64,000 nt of DNA. Origin: Liriodendron chinense (lineage: Eukaryota > Streptophyta > Magnoliopsida > Magnoliales > Magnoliaceae). This document shows, one piece after another, positions 45,208 to 56,372 of this stretch. Where the stretch lies: NCBI GenBank assembly GCA_003013855.2, contig ML058407.1, forward strand, positions 4,668,372 through 4,732,371. Reading direction: 5' to 3'. The translations under genes and the position numbers were made by a program. Position 1 is the stretch's first letter. The number at the start of each line of letters is the position of its first letter. The notes beneath the pieces were generated by a model that worked only from the letters and a program-made list of their open reading frames with translations, did no database searches and was not told where the DNA came from.

Positions 45208-46731
45208 GTTGAGGTGACTTTTTCCTTTGTGATGGGGCTTCCGTTCTTTTAGGTGACCGACCCTATCACACAATGTAATCCCGGAGATGACCCTTCCGAA
45301 TTAGAGCTTCAATGTGATCTTTTAATGACATACAATCTTGGGTGTTATGCCCATGATCTTTGTGAAAATAGCAGAACTTCCTCTTGTCTCTTTTTTCAGG
45401 ATCAGACTTGATCCTTGGAGGCCACTTCACATAAGGTTTGTGCTTGATCTCCATTTCTACTTTCTTAGGAGATTGGTTAAGAGGTGTATAATTATGATAT
45501 TTACCAGAGTAGGGCTACTTAGGGGAACGGTCCCGTCGATCGTTCCGGTATTTCTTATCAAGAGGAGAGATTTCCTCAGACTTATGCTTCTTGCCCTGTA
45601 TATCGTGACGTGCCAAAGTGACTTCTTCCGCATTGATGTATTTTTGAGCCTTGGCTTAAAATTCCATCATGGTTTTAAGAGGGTTTTTGTCTAGGGCAAA
45701 CCGGAATTTTTCGCTTGTAATTCCGGCTATAAGGGCGGTGAGGCCTTTGTCTTCAGTATAACCTTCAATTTGGACGGCTTCTACAATGAACCGAATTGTG
45801 AACTCCTTAATTATCTCCCCATGTTGTTGCTTTAGATCCATTAAATGAGATGCCGGCTTTTTGGTGCGGATGCTTCCCATGAACTGAGAGAGGAAGACCT
45901 TCGATAATTGGGAGAAGGATCCGATAGATTAAGGTTTTAGCCTCGAAACCATGTACGCGCTGCATCCTTTAGAGTGAAGGAAAAATCCCTACACATAATT
46001 TCTGAACCATATCCCTCTAGCTCCATAAGAGACTTATATGTCTCTAGATGTTCGAGAGGATCGTCGGTGCCCGTATACGGGACAATGATAGGTGTTTGGT
46101 ATTTCTTAGGCAAGGGAGCCTCTATAACCTCGCGGGTGAAGGGAGATTCAGATCGATGGATTGATGCAAGAGCAATAGGTGGGAGGTTAAACCGATACCG
46201 TTGCTCCATATCGGTGAAGTGATCCTCAATTCTCTTGAGATCTCCTTCCCATGGTAAAGTGTAACTCGAAGTTTCAATGGCAGACCCATGAGATTGATGT
46301 TGTTGGGAGGTGCTGGAGTGTATAGATTGTGGAGGAGGTGAGAAACTTGATTGCTGAGCGAGATTTGATTTGAAGGAGGATTTCGTTGGATCCATGGTTC
46401 ACCTCAGAATGTCTGGAGGCTACTGGTACAGATCGTAATGGCAGTTCTTCTGGAGGTTACCGAGGTTCAAGAAAGTGCTGATCAAACCGATTAGATAAGG
46501 TTTGAAGCCTAGCCTGAAGAGTAAGAAGTGTGTCTCCAACGAAGCACATAACATAATGTCATCGTGACCGCCAGATACATCATGAAACGGGTTCTGTGCT
46601 AGCAAGTTGGACTCTATCGGAGGAATGCTCATGGATGCTGTTTGAGAGGGGTTAGATGCTGGTTCAGGGATGTCAGGTGGAGGCAACATCTGCCTCAAAG
46701 TGGAAGGATGAATCGTCTTTTTGGGAGGCAT
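45208..46731 (-). pseudogene. gag: gag, element G
   Basis: The start MPPKKTIHPSTLRQMLPPPD is at 46731. The first frame breaks near 46550; 45937-46395 continues with IVPYTGTDDPLEHLETYKSL and LKDAARTWFRG. Another shift near 45940 leads into MGSIRTKKPASHLMDLKQQH, with further stops at 45656. The C-terminal zinc-knuckle-like motif is CYFHKDHGHNTQDC (near 45370), the form common in Tat-group gag. The gene ends against the solo LTR. Confidence 0.75.
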
Positions 46732-46779
46732 AGTGGGAGATAACAATCAGCGATGAGAATGGCTAATTCTAACAACGTG

Positions 46780-46798
46780 TTCCCACAGATGGCGCCAA
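46780..46798 (-). promoter_or_regulatory. Primer binding site of element G
   Basis: The minus strand reads TTGGCGCCATCTGTGGGAA two bases after the LTR. This text is common in plant Tat-group elements. I do not assign the tRNA. Confidence 0.65.
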
Positions 46799-46800
46799 TC

Positions 46801-47596
46801 TATTTACGTCTAATTTAGTAACAAGATCCTCCAGACGTTCACCTTCCTTCAAGCAAGCTTCCCTTCGAACCTGAAAGACTAAAGGAGAAAACTAAGGGTG
46901 GCCGGCGTTCAGCTGTTGACCCTCTGAAGCTTAAGTCAGACGAGATATGGTTATAAAGTGAAAAGCAAGATATGAGCTCAGAGGTTGTGTACCTTTACCA
47001 TCTGTGGGGCCATCTATTTATATAGATCTAGGTGATCCAATTTATTACGCAAGCCGTTAAGATCACTGCTAATTTCAGGGGATAAGGTGCTTATCTTGTT
47101 AATCCTTAGGTAAGGGGATAACCTAACCACTCTAGATGTCTAACTGATTACGTCTCTGGATGGAGATATTCGGAGCTATAATCTCTGGATGAAGATGTTC
47201 AGAGCTATGAATAGAAACAAGCCCAAAACCGGCCTATACGAGCTGTTGATACTAAAAAAGCGGAGGATGCTCGGGCTTGGGGATAACCTCGTTCGACCAC
47301 CACGAGCCGAGCTACTCATATGCGGAAATGCGATCCCTTTCGACGACCACGAGCCGAGCTGCTCGCATGCGAAACCCTTGTTTTGTAACCAAGGAGTAAA
47401 GGCAAACGAATTATGAAGATGCCCTCATCCGATGACCAGCGCCCAAGCCTGCTCGCAGATTCGGGAGTGTATACCGTACTTTTACGATATGTGAGCTTCG
47501 ACCATATGGGCTCGCGGGTTGAACACTGAAGCCAAAAAAGGTGCTCGTGGGTCTTGAGTCTTCGATATCTTTGACCACCGATTTTATGCTATAACA
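46801..47596 (-). repeat. 5' LTR of element G (796 bp)
   Basis: It matches 14323-15117 with scattered substitutions. The first bases read TATTTACG, against TGTTTACG in the other copy. CTTAT follows at 47597-47601. Confidence 0.9.
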
Positions 47597-47601
47597 CTTA
47601 T

Positions 47602-48046
47602 GAATTCAAAAATGGATTTAAGGGTAAATTTCCAAATACAGCCGTTGTACTGGACCTTAAATGAGGGAGATGTTTCCATCACATATATACAACAGGCATA
47701 GAATTTCTTACAACTTCACACTAGACCGAGCCACCCATGTGAAGAACTAGTGCCAAGTTTATAGCTGACAAAATGGATATGACATTGTACGGCTCTAAGT
47801 CGGCTAGTTTGGCCGATTTTTTCACATACAACATCTCAATCTTTAAATTCTGCCCAATTAGCTTTTTGAGAAGTTGTATCTGGACCCAAGGGATGAGATT
47901 TAGAGGGAAATTTGGAAGATGAAGTAGCCCATTTCCCTTTAGAGAGTTTTCTTCGATTTGGTTTGAGATGGTCCCTCATCTTATTGCTTTTTGGAGCAGC
48001 GACCACATCTTGGAGGGGACTCATCTCCATGGGTACGAGAAGACAT
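47602..48046 (-). pseudogene. H: N-terminal part of the transposon-protein-type ORF
   Basis: Two possible starts exist: ATG 48046 (MSSRTHGDESPP) and the downstream ATG at 48030, whose frame is open longer and runs through SKGKWATSSSKFPSKSHPLG to EFKD. After a TGA near 47836 it continues with FVSYKLGTSSSHGWLGLV and VMETSPSFKVQYNGC. It joins in frame to 14322 if element G is removed. Two in-frame stops are present. The upstream strand has a T-rich leader with CTTTAG then GTAAGG at 48127-48140. Confidence 0.55.
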
Positions 48047-48236
48047 AATGCAAGCTAAATTATTAAGAATGGTAGCCTAAGTTACAAAATGGAAGGAAAG
48101 TTGACAGAAAAGACCCAATCAAGAACCCTTACCTAAAGAAGATGATTATCATGAAGCAAAGATGTGATGGAGATGAAGATTTGAGGCTCAAATCTCTAAA
48201 AAATCACCTTGGAAAGCTTGAGCTGAGGTAGAGAAG
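48047..48236 (-). other. Leader region upstream of H
   Basis: Non-coding sequence between the H start and the solo LTR at 48237. It continues at 49787. Confidence 0.4.
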
Positions 48237-49781
48237 TGTTCGCTTCCCCAAGTGTAGGGTTGCGATGTAGTAATAAACTCGGTAAGACCGAGGTCGATCC
48301 ACAGGGACTTGTGTAGGAATTCACAAACACATCCAATAGTGTCTATTGAGAGCTAACAACCCGATTTTGTATGAGATTGATGTAAGTAACAACTTTAAAC
48401 TAATTTGAAGGTAAACAATTATACAAAGGCACTAGAGGTTCAAGGATCCACTTGTAGCAATCCTTGATGTTCAATCCGCTGTGGTTTCTCACTTTCTCAA
48501 CTAGAATTGATATTAAGATCTATCTAGCCGGATGATAGAGCTGTTAAACCATATAATCCGTCATATGTAAGGCCAATGTATATAATTCACACATTGCAAG
48601 CTAGGATGAGCATGCTCAATTGCATAGGTCAGTCCCAATTCCAATAGGATAAGTCACACTCATAACCATCCTCAAGTCTAGTCACAAGACAAGTCTAGAT
48701 TATGATTTGAACTTGATTCAAATCACATGCACAGTCTCATACATAATTCAGAAAACCAGAAAAGTAGAACTTTGGTAGGAAGTCCCCACATGAAGATCAT
48801 AGTACTAGAGCGTACTCCAATTCCTCAGATCATACAGCTAGACTAGCACACAACAATTAAGAACTTAAGTAATTCTCCCAAACATCCATGAGTCATCATA
48901 AGACTAAGAAAAACCACTTAGAACTTGTATTAACTTCAAACCATTGTTCATAATCATGAAACCCAATCTTAAAACCAACTAAAAATGAATTGAAACATCT
49001 TAGATCCACTACAAGCTTCACCTCTTAGCCCTAGCTAAGAGGTTTAACCGTTCATGATCCAAGGAAAAATGAAACAACTAAGAAAACCATAAAACAGTAA
49101 AACAAACTAGAAGGAGTTGTGGAACTCCGAAATCCACTTCCGCCGCCTCCCACCTTGCTCAAACTCTTCTAAGATACCCTAGGAACGATCCCTAGGTGTC
49201 CTTTTATAGTGGGGCAGTATCAGAATATTCCAGAAATTGCGTAGAGAATTTCAGGACTTGTAGAACACGTCTTATTACGCAGACGACCGGTCGCATGACC
49301 GGTCGCAGCTACTGGACGATCGGTCACACGACCGGTCTCAAAAGCGTCAAAATCGTCCAGAGAGTTTTAGGATTTTCCAGCCCATAAAATATATTCAAAG
49401 ACCGGTCGCACGACCGGTCTGAGCCATGGACGACCGGTCGCACCACCAGTCGTGGACAGTCCAGTGAGATGTGGCTCTGTGGCCCCTCCTGTTGAGTGAT
49501 GCGACCAGTCTTGGGCCTTGGACGACCGGTCGGATGACCGGTCGTGGGTGTCTTCTTCTTCCTTCTTTTCTTCTCTTCTTTACTTCTTTCTTCCACACTT
49601 TCCCACTTGGTCCTTTGGTCTTCTTTTCTTCTAAATAGCGTCCTTAAGTCTTCAATTGATGCTTCCTCTCTCTCATCCCTACAATCACAAATCCATGCAT
49701 TAGTTTAGTCTATAAACCATAAAAACAAGCATAATGAGTGATTAAATTGGGGTTAGAATATGCACAATTAAGAGCTCAACA
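48237..49781 (-). mobile_element. Solo LTR, Athila-like group (1545 bp)
   Basis: On the minus strand it begins TGTTGAGCTCTTAA and ends GCGAACA. AGAAG flanks it (48232-48236 and 49782-49786). The minus-strand TATA box is near 49197-49206. Confidence 0.92.
49281..49546. repeat. GACCGGTC array in solo LTR 48237-49781
   Basis: Exact copies occur in pairs of the type GACCGGTCGCATGACCGGTC and GACCGGTCGCACGACCGGTC, alongside degenerate GATCGGTC and GACCAGTC units. Confidence 0.8.
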
Positions 49782-49786
49782 AGAAG

Positions 49787-50268
49787 CAACTAAAGCTCAG
49801 ATGGAAGAAAGAAAAATGGAGAAAATGGAGAAGATCAGCACAAATGAGGTCCGATCGCTCTTTAAAAGGATGTTGTTGTCCACCCGTGTGCACGTTCGAC
49901 CGGTCGGCTGGGGGTACCCGATCGGTCGTGCCCAGTGAAGTGTACACAATTTGTGCAGATTTTCAAGACCGATTGACACTGCATTTGGACAAAAAGAATA
50001 ATCATTAAAATTTTAATCCAAATGCCAATTTAAGGATGACACAAGACCCATGCACCATGGTGCATCAAAATGTCTAGGCCACAAAAAAAAAAATGGAAGC
50101 CACATAGCTCTAGATTTAACTTTATGAACTAAAAAAGGGACTATGATTCTAGATATTCTTATAAACCATAGATTTATGAGGCAAGAATCCTCATATATAC
50201 CTATGAAGATCAGACAATGAGGTTAAATTCTCAGATGTTTTCTGCAAAACAGATACTTGTTAGCTTGT
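49787..50268 (-). other. Upstream flank of H and 3' end of copia F, non-coding
   Basis: No gene is seen. The left part should be the upstream region of H and the right part the 3' untranslated region of copia F. I could not find the boundary or the termini of H. A small GACCGGTC cluster lies at 49896-49932. Confidence 0.35.
49896..49932. repeat. GACCGGTC/GATCGGTC pair upstream of H
   Basis: CGACCGGTCGGC and CCGATCGGTCGTG lie 22 bp apart, outside any LTR I can define. It suggests that the H-bearing unit carries the same motif in its upstream region. Confidence 0.6.
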
Positions 50269-50484
50269 TTAAGTACACCCAATTCCGATGGACTTCTGAA
50301 GTTCCACAAAGCGAACTGAGTCCAAAGGTTTGGTTAGGATATTGGCTAACTGATTTTTGGTAGGCACATGCTTGAGAGATATGACTTGATCTTCGACTAA
50401 TTCTCGAATAAAATGGTGCCTAATATCAATATGTTTTGTGCGGGAGTGTTGAACCGGATTTTTCAAAATGTTAATGGCAATGGT
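50269..50484 (-). pseudogene. RNase H, C-terminal part, copia F
   Basis: The frame reads KNPVQHSRTKHIDIRHHFIR and LVEDQVISLKHVPTKNQLAN, the standard end of Ty1/copia RNase H, and stops at 50269. The preceding part of the domain is at 57604-57918 across element B2. Joining the two after dropping one ATGGT copy gives the family sequence SDNT, then AINILKNP, without a gap. Confidence 0.85.
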
Positions 50485-50875
50485 TGTTCACTCGCCTCAA
50501 GTGCAAGGCTGCGATGTAGTAATAATTCTCAGTAAGACCGAGGTCGATCCACAGGGAAAGAGGTAAATAATTCCAAGTACTCTAATAACTAGAATCTAAG
50601 AAGTTTAAGAAAATAGTTTTTCACATAAAATAGAAAAATCTGAAAATAAGAAGAATTAGAGTATCAAGGTTTCACTTGTAGTAGTCCAATGCCAATCCAT
50701 TCATCCAAGCACAACACAATTAGAATCAAAGTCCCATCTCTCATCTAATTGGAGGATATAACATTCAAGCACAAATAATCTCACTTAAATCTGGAAATCA
50801 GATTTCTAGTTCTAATGAAGCACATAGAACTTGAACTTGTAGCCTTCAGAGTAACAACCATGCTAAGAGACTATG

Positions 50876-52441
50876 TGTTGAGCTCTTAATTGTGCATATT
50901 CCAACCCCAATTTATTACTCGGATTTTACGTTTAAAGACTATTCTAATGCATGTATTTATGATTGTAGGAATGAGAGGGAGACTTCACTAATTCATAGTT
51001 AAAAGAGTCACTTTATATGCATTGAAGATCAATAGAACAAGTGCCAAAAGGTGGAAGAAAGAAGCAAGAAAGAAAGAGAAGAGATAAAGAAGAAAATCTG
51101 AAATTTTGTTCTTAGACCTGTTTGTAGACCGGTCGCCAGACAGGTCTATAGTGTATTTTTTGGACTGTTTTTCTCCTCTTAGACCGGTTGCCAGACAATT
51201 CGAGAGTAGTCCAGAAACACAAAAGTCACTGGACTGTTTTTGAGGTTTTGAGACCGGTCGTGCGACCGGTCGTCTAGGAGCTCAGACCGGTCGTGCAACC
51301 GGTCATCAGCGTAACAGAGCTTGTGCGTGAAGCTCCAATTTTCTCTGCGCAATTACGTAATTCCTTGCGCAATCTGGAATCTTCCATGCCAATCTATAAA
51401 AGGGACTTCTCCTCTTCATACTAAAGGATGTTAGGACGTGGGGATCATCAAGGAGGCTTAGGAGACGGATTCTACTTCAAGTTTTCCTAGTTTTTCTTCC
51501 TGTTTTAGTTGTTTTTTATGTTTTTAAGGCTTGTAGTTCAAGGATGTTAGAGATGAACTAAAACCTCTTAGCTAGGGCTAAGAGGTGAAGCTTTTGATTT
51601 TTTTTTTTTATGGATTGATGCAACCTAGGTTTCCTTTTATGTTTTAATTGAAGAATATTAGTTCAATATGAGTTTGAATCAAGTACTAGTTCAGTTTTAC
51701 TTTGATCTCTTGATGACTCCGGACTCATGTGATTCTTAGTGATTCTAAACTTAGTAGCTTATCTTCTGAGCATTGGTTATGCTTGTGTAGTTCATTGATC
51801 TATCATCGACTCCGGGCATGGTAGACCCTTTGATTGCCTTGTGTACAATGGGCTGATCTTCATGTGGGAACTCATTCAACTAAAGTTCTTATCTTTTGTT
51901 ATAATCTGAATTAGTTGTTTGCTGATTGATTTTAATTTAATTAGAGTTCTAATCATTGGTTATAATCAAGTCTAGTGACAGGATTTGATGAAAGCTATGA
52001 TTATGAATCTCAACTAGATTGGAAAGAGGCTTGGCCTACACAATTGAGTATGCCTAAGGCCTAAGCATTGTTGAGGGAATTGAATCAATGAATAAGCAAC
52101 TGTTTTAGATAATTATTGATTGAACCGCTCTATATTCCGATTGGATAGAGATATGAATTTGATTCCGATTGAGTTATGAGAGACCTAGTTGTATTGATGC
52201 ATTGAAACTTATCAAAAGTGGATCCTTGGCGCTTTAGTGCCTTTTTAGATTGATATTAGCTTACACTTTCACTGTTTAAACTCAATTCATTATTTTCCAG
52301 CTATTTAGTTCTTAATAGGATCTTAATTATTAGTTATTTTAGACAAATTCTGAGAATACCCATTCATAAATCTCTGTAGGAACGATACACTGTCTTTCCG
52401 AATTATTACTACTTCGCAACCCTACACTTGGGGAGTGAACA
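50876..52441 (+). mobile_element. Solo LTR of A type (1566 bp) in the 3' LTR of B2
   Basis: It begins TGTTGAGCTC and ends GTGAACA, with CTATG at 50871-50875 and 52442-52446. It is close to the LTR of element A (5118-6733) over its length. The TATA box is near 51395-51404. Restoring the site gives AGACTATGGCATGCTC, which is intact at 56756-56771. Confidence 0.93.
51115..51306. repeat. GACCGGTC array in solo LTR 50876-52441
   Basis: Exact copies (AGACCGGTCGCC and the pair GACCGGTCGTGCGACCGGTC) are mixed with degenerate ones (GACAGGTC, GACCGGTTG). It lies upstream of the TATA box. Confidence 0.75.
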
Positions 52442-52923
52442 CTATGGCATGCTCAAGGGTTACTATAATTTGAATTCAAACAACCCAATCATGGAAATCT
52501 CAGAGAATTGCAAGGAACTCATGTTCGGAGCACACAAACTTTCAAAAAACTTTTAAAAAACTAAACTTTATTCAAACTAGAACTTGAAAATCCATAAATA
52601 AGTAAAGGGTACTTAAAGAAACGAATTAAAGCATCGAAACAAACTACAAACTTCACCTCTTAGCTCTAGCTAGGAGGTTAACTAGAAGAAAGCATTAAAA
52701 ACTAGAAATTAGAATTAGAAGAAGAAGAAAACGAGTTGTAGGAGGCTAGGAAGCCTCCTAGGTCTTGATCTCTTTGCTCCCCACGTTGCTAGATGCCTTA
52801 GGAAGAGAGTGGAGGTGGCCTTTTATAAGAGAAATCCCGCACCAACTTGGAAACTTTGAAAATCCACGGAGTCCTTTCACAATTTGAAAACTTGGCCTTG
52901 AAAATCGGAGTTTCTGGATCACC

Positions 52924-53014
52924 TTAGACCTGTCTAGCGACCGATCTAAGAAGAAAAAAACAGTATAAAAAATAACTGTAGACCTGTCTAACGACTGGTC
53001 TACAGACAGGTCTA
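52924..53014. repeat. Degenerate motif array in 3' LTR of B2
   Basis: Units read AGACCTGTCTAGCGACCGAT, GACTGGTC and GACAGGTC, showing drift of the GACCGGTC palindrome toward GACCTGTC. The same drifted form is in the 5' LTR (57232-57352). Confidence 0.65.
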
Positions 53015-53259
53015 AGACAATTTTTCAGATTTTCTTCTTTTTCTCTTCTCTTTCGTTCTTGCTTCTTTCCTACACCTTTTGGCACTTGTTCTATTGATCT
53101 TCAACACATACAAAGTGACTCTTTTAATCATGAATTGGTGAAATCTCCCTCTCATTCCTACAATCACAAAAACATGTATTAGATTAGTCTTTAAACAAGA
53201 AAACCATACATAAAATATGATGTAATGGGTGAGCAAATGTATAAATTGGAGGCTTAACA

Positions 53260-53273
53260 CACCCCCCCACTAG
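53260..53273 (-). promoter_or_regulatory. Polypurine tract of element B2
   Basis: The minus strand reads CTAGTGGGGGGGTG directly before the LTR start TGTTAAGCC, equivalent to the tract of element A. Confidence 0.7.
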
Positions 53274-54380
53274 CATTTTGTTAGCCCTGATCAAAACATG
53301 TGTGAAGCAAGATCAAATCTCCAAAACCAACTCTCCTTCAGAAACTATGTTTCTATCCATTCTAAGACATACAAGTGTAAAAATAAAAACAATTAGGTGA
53401 TAGAAGTTGATACCTTAAACTCTCAAAACATAATAAGTGTTCATATGAAATTCCCGCTGATTGATTGATAAATAAAAGAACTTGAATAATTTTAATCTAG
53501 CGTGCATAGTGATGGCTCATCTCATGAGTTTGTGGGATCATCTTCTTCATAGATCAACTAAACTATGGATCTCAAGGTGTACAGATCAACAACAAGCCTA
53601 TGATAGGAATTTTCCTTACCGTCCTTCTGACGACTTTCACATTACATCCTATTTCTAGCTTTGGTTACGGGTAGACCATCCCCCGGTTGGTAATAGGTAG
53701 CCCTTTTTCAAAATTTTCCACCATATTCTCCATTATTCCCATATTTTCTTTCCTTCTTTCCTTTTCATACACATTAGATAGGATTTTTAAAAATCCATAT
53801 TTTTCGTTATTTTCCCATGGACAATGATGGACAAAATACCCGGCTTGATTCCTCAACACCTCAAATCTAAGTCTAGCCAATCCATAAATCTACATAATCC
53901 TTTCAAATCATGAAAATCGTGTAATGTGAACTAGGTGTAAAAGTGTTCAAATTTTTTATCAATCATATAAATAAGGGAATTCACATAGAAAACCATTATA
54001 TTAAAGGTAGTTTAAGAGTTGCAACATCACTCACTTCGTATCTCCTTTTCTTATACTCGTATCATCCTGAATGCATGAAACAAAGTTTTCTAAAAAGAGT
54101 TTTGAACTTTTAGAAAATTTGAAAATTTTTCTACACAATTGCTCGAAATGTCACAAAAGCTAGTAGATTCATCTAAAGAATCTCAGCCCCAACCAAAATC
54201 TTACATTGTGCTCAATGTAACAAGATATGCAATAAGCTTGACATGAGAGTGATGACATAAAAAAAGGAGAGTGAGAACAAGAGTACCTGGGGTAGTAAGT
54301 TGATCAATTCTAGCATCTTCCATTGTCTCGATGAGACTATTTCAATTCTAATTGCAGAAAAATAAATCCTAACCTACCTC
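53274..54380 (-). other. 3' untranslated region of element B2
   Basis: It is related to the reverse complement of 3975-5117 in element A. A 71-codon open frame (53665-53880) has a same-frame counterpart in A (GYFVH, CPWENNE, YGFLKILSNV and TNRGMVYP shared). The changes between them alter many residues, so I favour a conserved RNA element over a gene. Confidence 0.55.
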
Positions 54381-55816
54381 CTACCTTTGATTAGTTTGAT
54401 CGATTACATGATCAAATTTGAGTAGGATCTTCATGAATTTCAATAGGTTTCTCATGAGGACCATCCAAAGTCCTGCTCGACAGTAAACATGGGTGCTTTT
54501 CTTCATTGAAGTCCAATATTTATGTGCACCACATGCATGATAGAAGGAGATAAAAGCAGCAAAAAGATATCTCCTCAAATTCTGAACTGGGTTGTGGTTG
54601 ATTAAAAACAGGTCCTCCCAATCAGAATTCTCAATGGGCTTAAGAACCCATGATGGTGGAGAGACATTCATCGTGTATTCCTCAGTTAAAGTTGTCTCCT
54701 CCACAATTTCAGAATTATACGGTGCTTCCACAAACAATGGTAAAGAGTGTAAATCAGTGGAATGATGTTCTTCAGGTACCGACACCGTGTCTAACAAAAT
54801 GTCTAACTCCTTAATCATCTCATCATCAAGATCATAAGAGTGGGCCAAGCATTCCTCTAGGAAATCGAGATAGTCGGATGAAAGGTCGTTGTCCTCCCTT
54901 AATGATTGAAGAAATTCTGTTTCAATGGTAAGGAATTCCTCCTCTATAGAGAGGAAGTTTTTCAAGAATTTTTTTCAAATTTAGTGGTAAACACATCATT
55001 TAACATCGGTTGATCTTTTAAAATTTCAGATTGTGCCACCACATCATCCAAAGGAAAAGAATTTTCAATTAAAGGGAGGTCTACCACAATAGAATTTGGC
55101 ATGTGTTGTTGGTGGAAGGACTAAAAAAGATCGACCTCGGCCATCTCTTTAGCATGCATATCTTTTAGAGACTCATAATCATTATACTCTTGGAAAAAAG
55201 AAATCATTAGTTCATAAGCATCCACTGAACCCTCATTGTAAGTAACCCCACTATCGCTTTCAAATTTTATGGATTCCTTGGGTTCGTCAACCATCATTGA
55301 AATCTCTTCATCATTAAGTTCAAAGCATCCAAAAGAGATAGTGGACTCACCATAATTGATGATGACATTGGGATCATCGAGATCAATCTCCTCTAAAAGT
55401 CTATTCATTAAATCCGAAGAAGGTGGGACTTGGAGAGCCCTATCCTCCTCATTAGATGAGATTGATTTGATGCCCCCAAATTCGAGATCAACATCTTCAC
55501 AAGATGGCGAGTAAGCTTGATTTGATTGTTCATCTACATTCTCTTTCCATATTTCCTCAAGTATTTGTGTATACATGTCATCACAAGAGGAAGACGTTTT
55601 AGGGTGATTATTAATAACCACGGTTGGTTCTTCCCTTGAACAAGGAGAATGGTGGTTTCCCCAATTAAGACCGTACGCATTGTAGGATGAAAAGTTATAT
55701 GATGATTGACAGACATATCCATACAAGTGATCACGCATTGTCTTAATCGGTTGGCCACTATTCACCTGTTCTTTTTGTTGTTGCACACCTCCTACCATAA
55801 CCGGGGGAACACTCAT
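54381..55816 (-). pseudogene. Acidic ORF of element B2 (unknown function)
   Basis: Two frames, 55121-55816 and 54381-54965, form one coding region. After the TAG at 55121 the first frame stays open for about 50 codons and then shifts by one base at an A-run near 54970 into the second. Total length is near 480 residues. The protein is rich in Asp/Glu (DLDDPNVIINYGESTISFGC; YDLDDEMIKELDILLDTVSV) and has a C-terminal patch THVYCRAGLWMVLMRNLLKF. The latter two parts match the post-protease tail of element A. The N-terminus has a gag-like KTMRDHLYGYV motif but no capsid follows. I do not recognise a known domain. Confidence 0.6.
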
Positions 55817-56140
55817 GTTATTTTCAATCCGGTAATCACGTAATGTTTTCCCCAGATGATCATTTTTTTATTTTGCTTCGTTCTAGTATTCCCCCATCGT
55901 TTTACTGTCGTGTCTCAACATGTGTATTATTTTCATTAATGTACTCATGCATCGTCTTACGGGGGGGGGGGGGGGTGGTAGTGGTTGTTTAAATCTCAGA
56001 AAAATACTCATGCTTGGAGGGATCTGGATCACAATGAGTTTGGGTCCCCCAATCAGACGTCTCATCCTCCAAAAGGTACTTATACGCACCATTCGTCCAA
56101 TCATATATGATGAAATTTTAGGGAATTGGAAACTACCCTA
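55817..56140 (-). pseudogene. Degraded N-terminal coding stretch of B2
   Basis: On the minus strand, frames open with YDWTNGAYKYLLEDETSDWG and then hit a run of about 16 C (G on the plus strand, 55961-55976). Past it, KT-M/L-x-E/D-Y motifs recur in different frames (KTMHEYINENN, KTMGEY, KTLRDYRIENN). These resemble the TLRDY segment at the start of gag in element A. Confidence 0.45.
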
Positions 56141-56372
56141 ATCCAAAAAAAAGAACAAGAAAAGGGAGATGGGGAGATGTTACCCAATAAAGTGAGATCT
56201 ATGTCAGCAATAATGTCCTACAAAATCAAACAAAAAATTGTTAGTAATCTAAGAAAAATCAGAAAATCTACTTCTATAAAAATTGAAAATCCTACCTAAC
56301 TAAAATTACCCTATAGCTACTAGAACAATTAGAACCGTTTAACCTTTGTCCATGGTAGCAGCACCAAAAACT
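56141..56372 (-). other. Leader of element B2 with degenerate primer site
   Basis: It corresponds to 6734-7020 of B1. The primer site next to the LTR reads TGGTGCTGCTACCATGGA, with several changes from the tRNA-Asp complement, so it may no longer prime. Confidence 0.6.

Larger units (their letters stand above)
14323..47596 (-). mobile_element. Element G: Tat-type Ty3/gypsy retrotransposon with nested insertions
   Basis: Two LTRs of 795 and 796 bp (14323-15117 and 46801-47596) bound the element, with CTTAT on both sides (14318-14322 and 47597-47601). On the minus strand the order is LTR, primer site, gag, protease, RT, RNase H, second RNase H, integrase, purine tract, LTR. A gene on the opposite strand lies between integrase and the 3' LTR. 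These are hallmarks of the Tat/Ogre/Retand group. Insertions inside it are the chromovirus dimer (16152-37210) and a solo LTR (43081-45202). Without them the element is about 10 kb. Confidence 0.88.
50485..53259 (-). repeat. 3' LTR of element B2 (split by solo LTR)
   Basis: The two pieces 50485-50870 and 52447-53259 (plus one CTATG copy) make about 1.2 kb, equal to the 5' LTR 56373-57598. A minus-strand TATA-like sequence lies at about 52816-52826. Confidence 0.88.

Noticed and set aside
53665..53880. 71-codon frame in the 3' region of B2 as a gene
   Set aside because: It has a counterpart in element A, but changes alter many residues; kept only as a conserved block.
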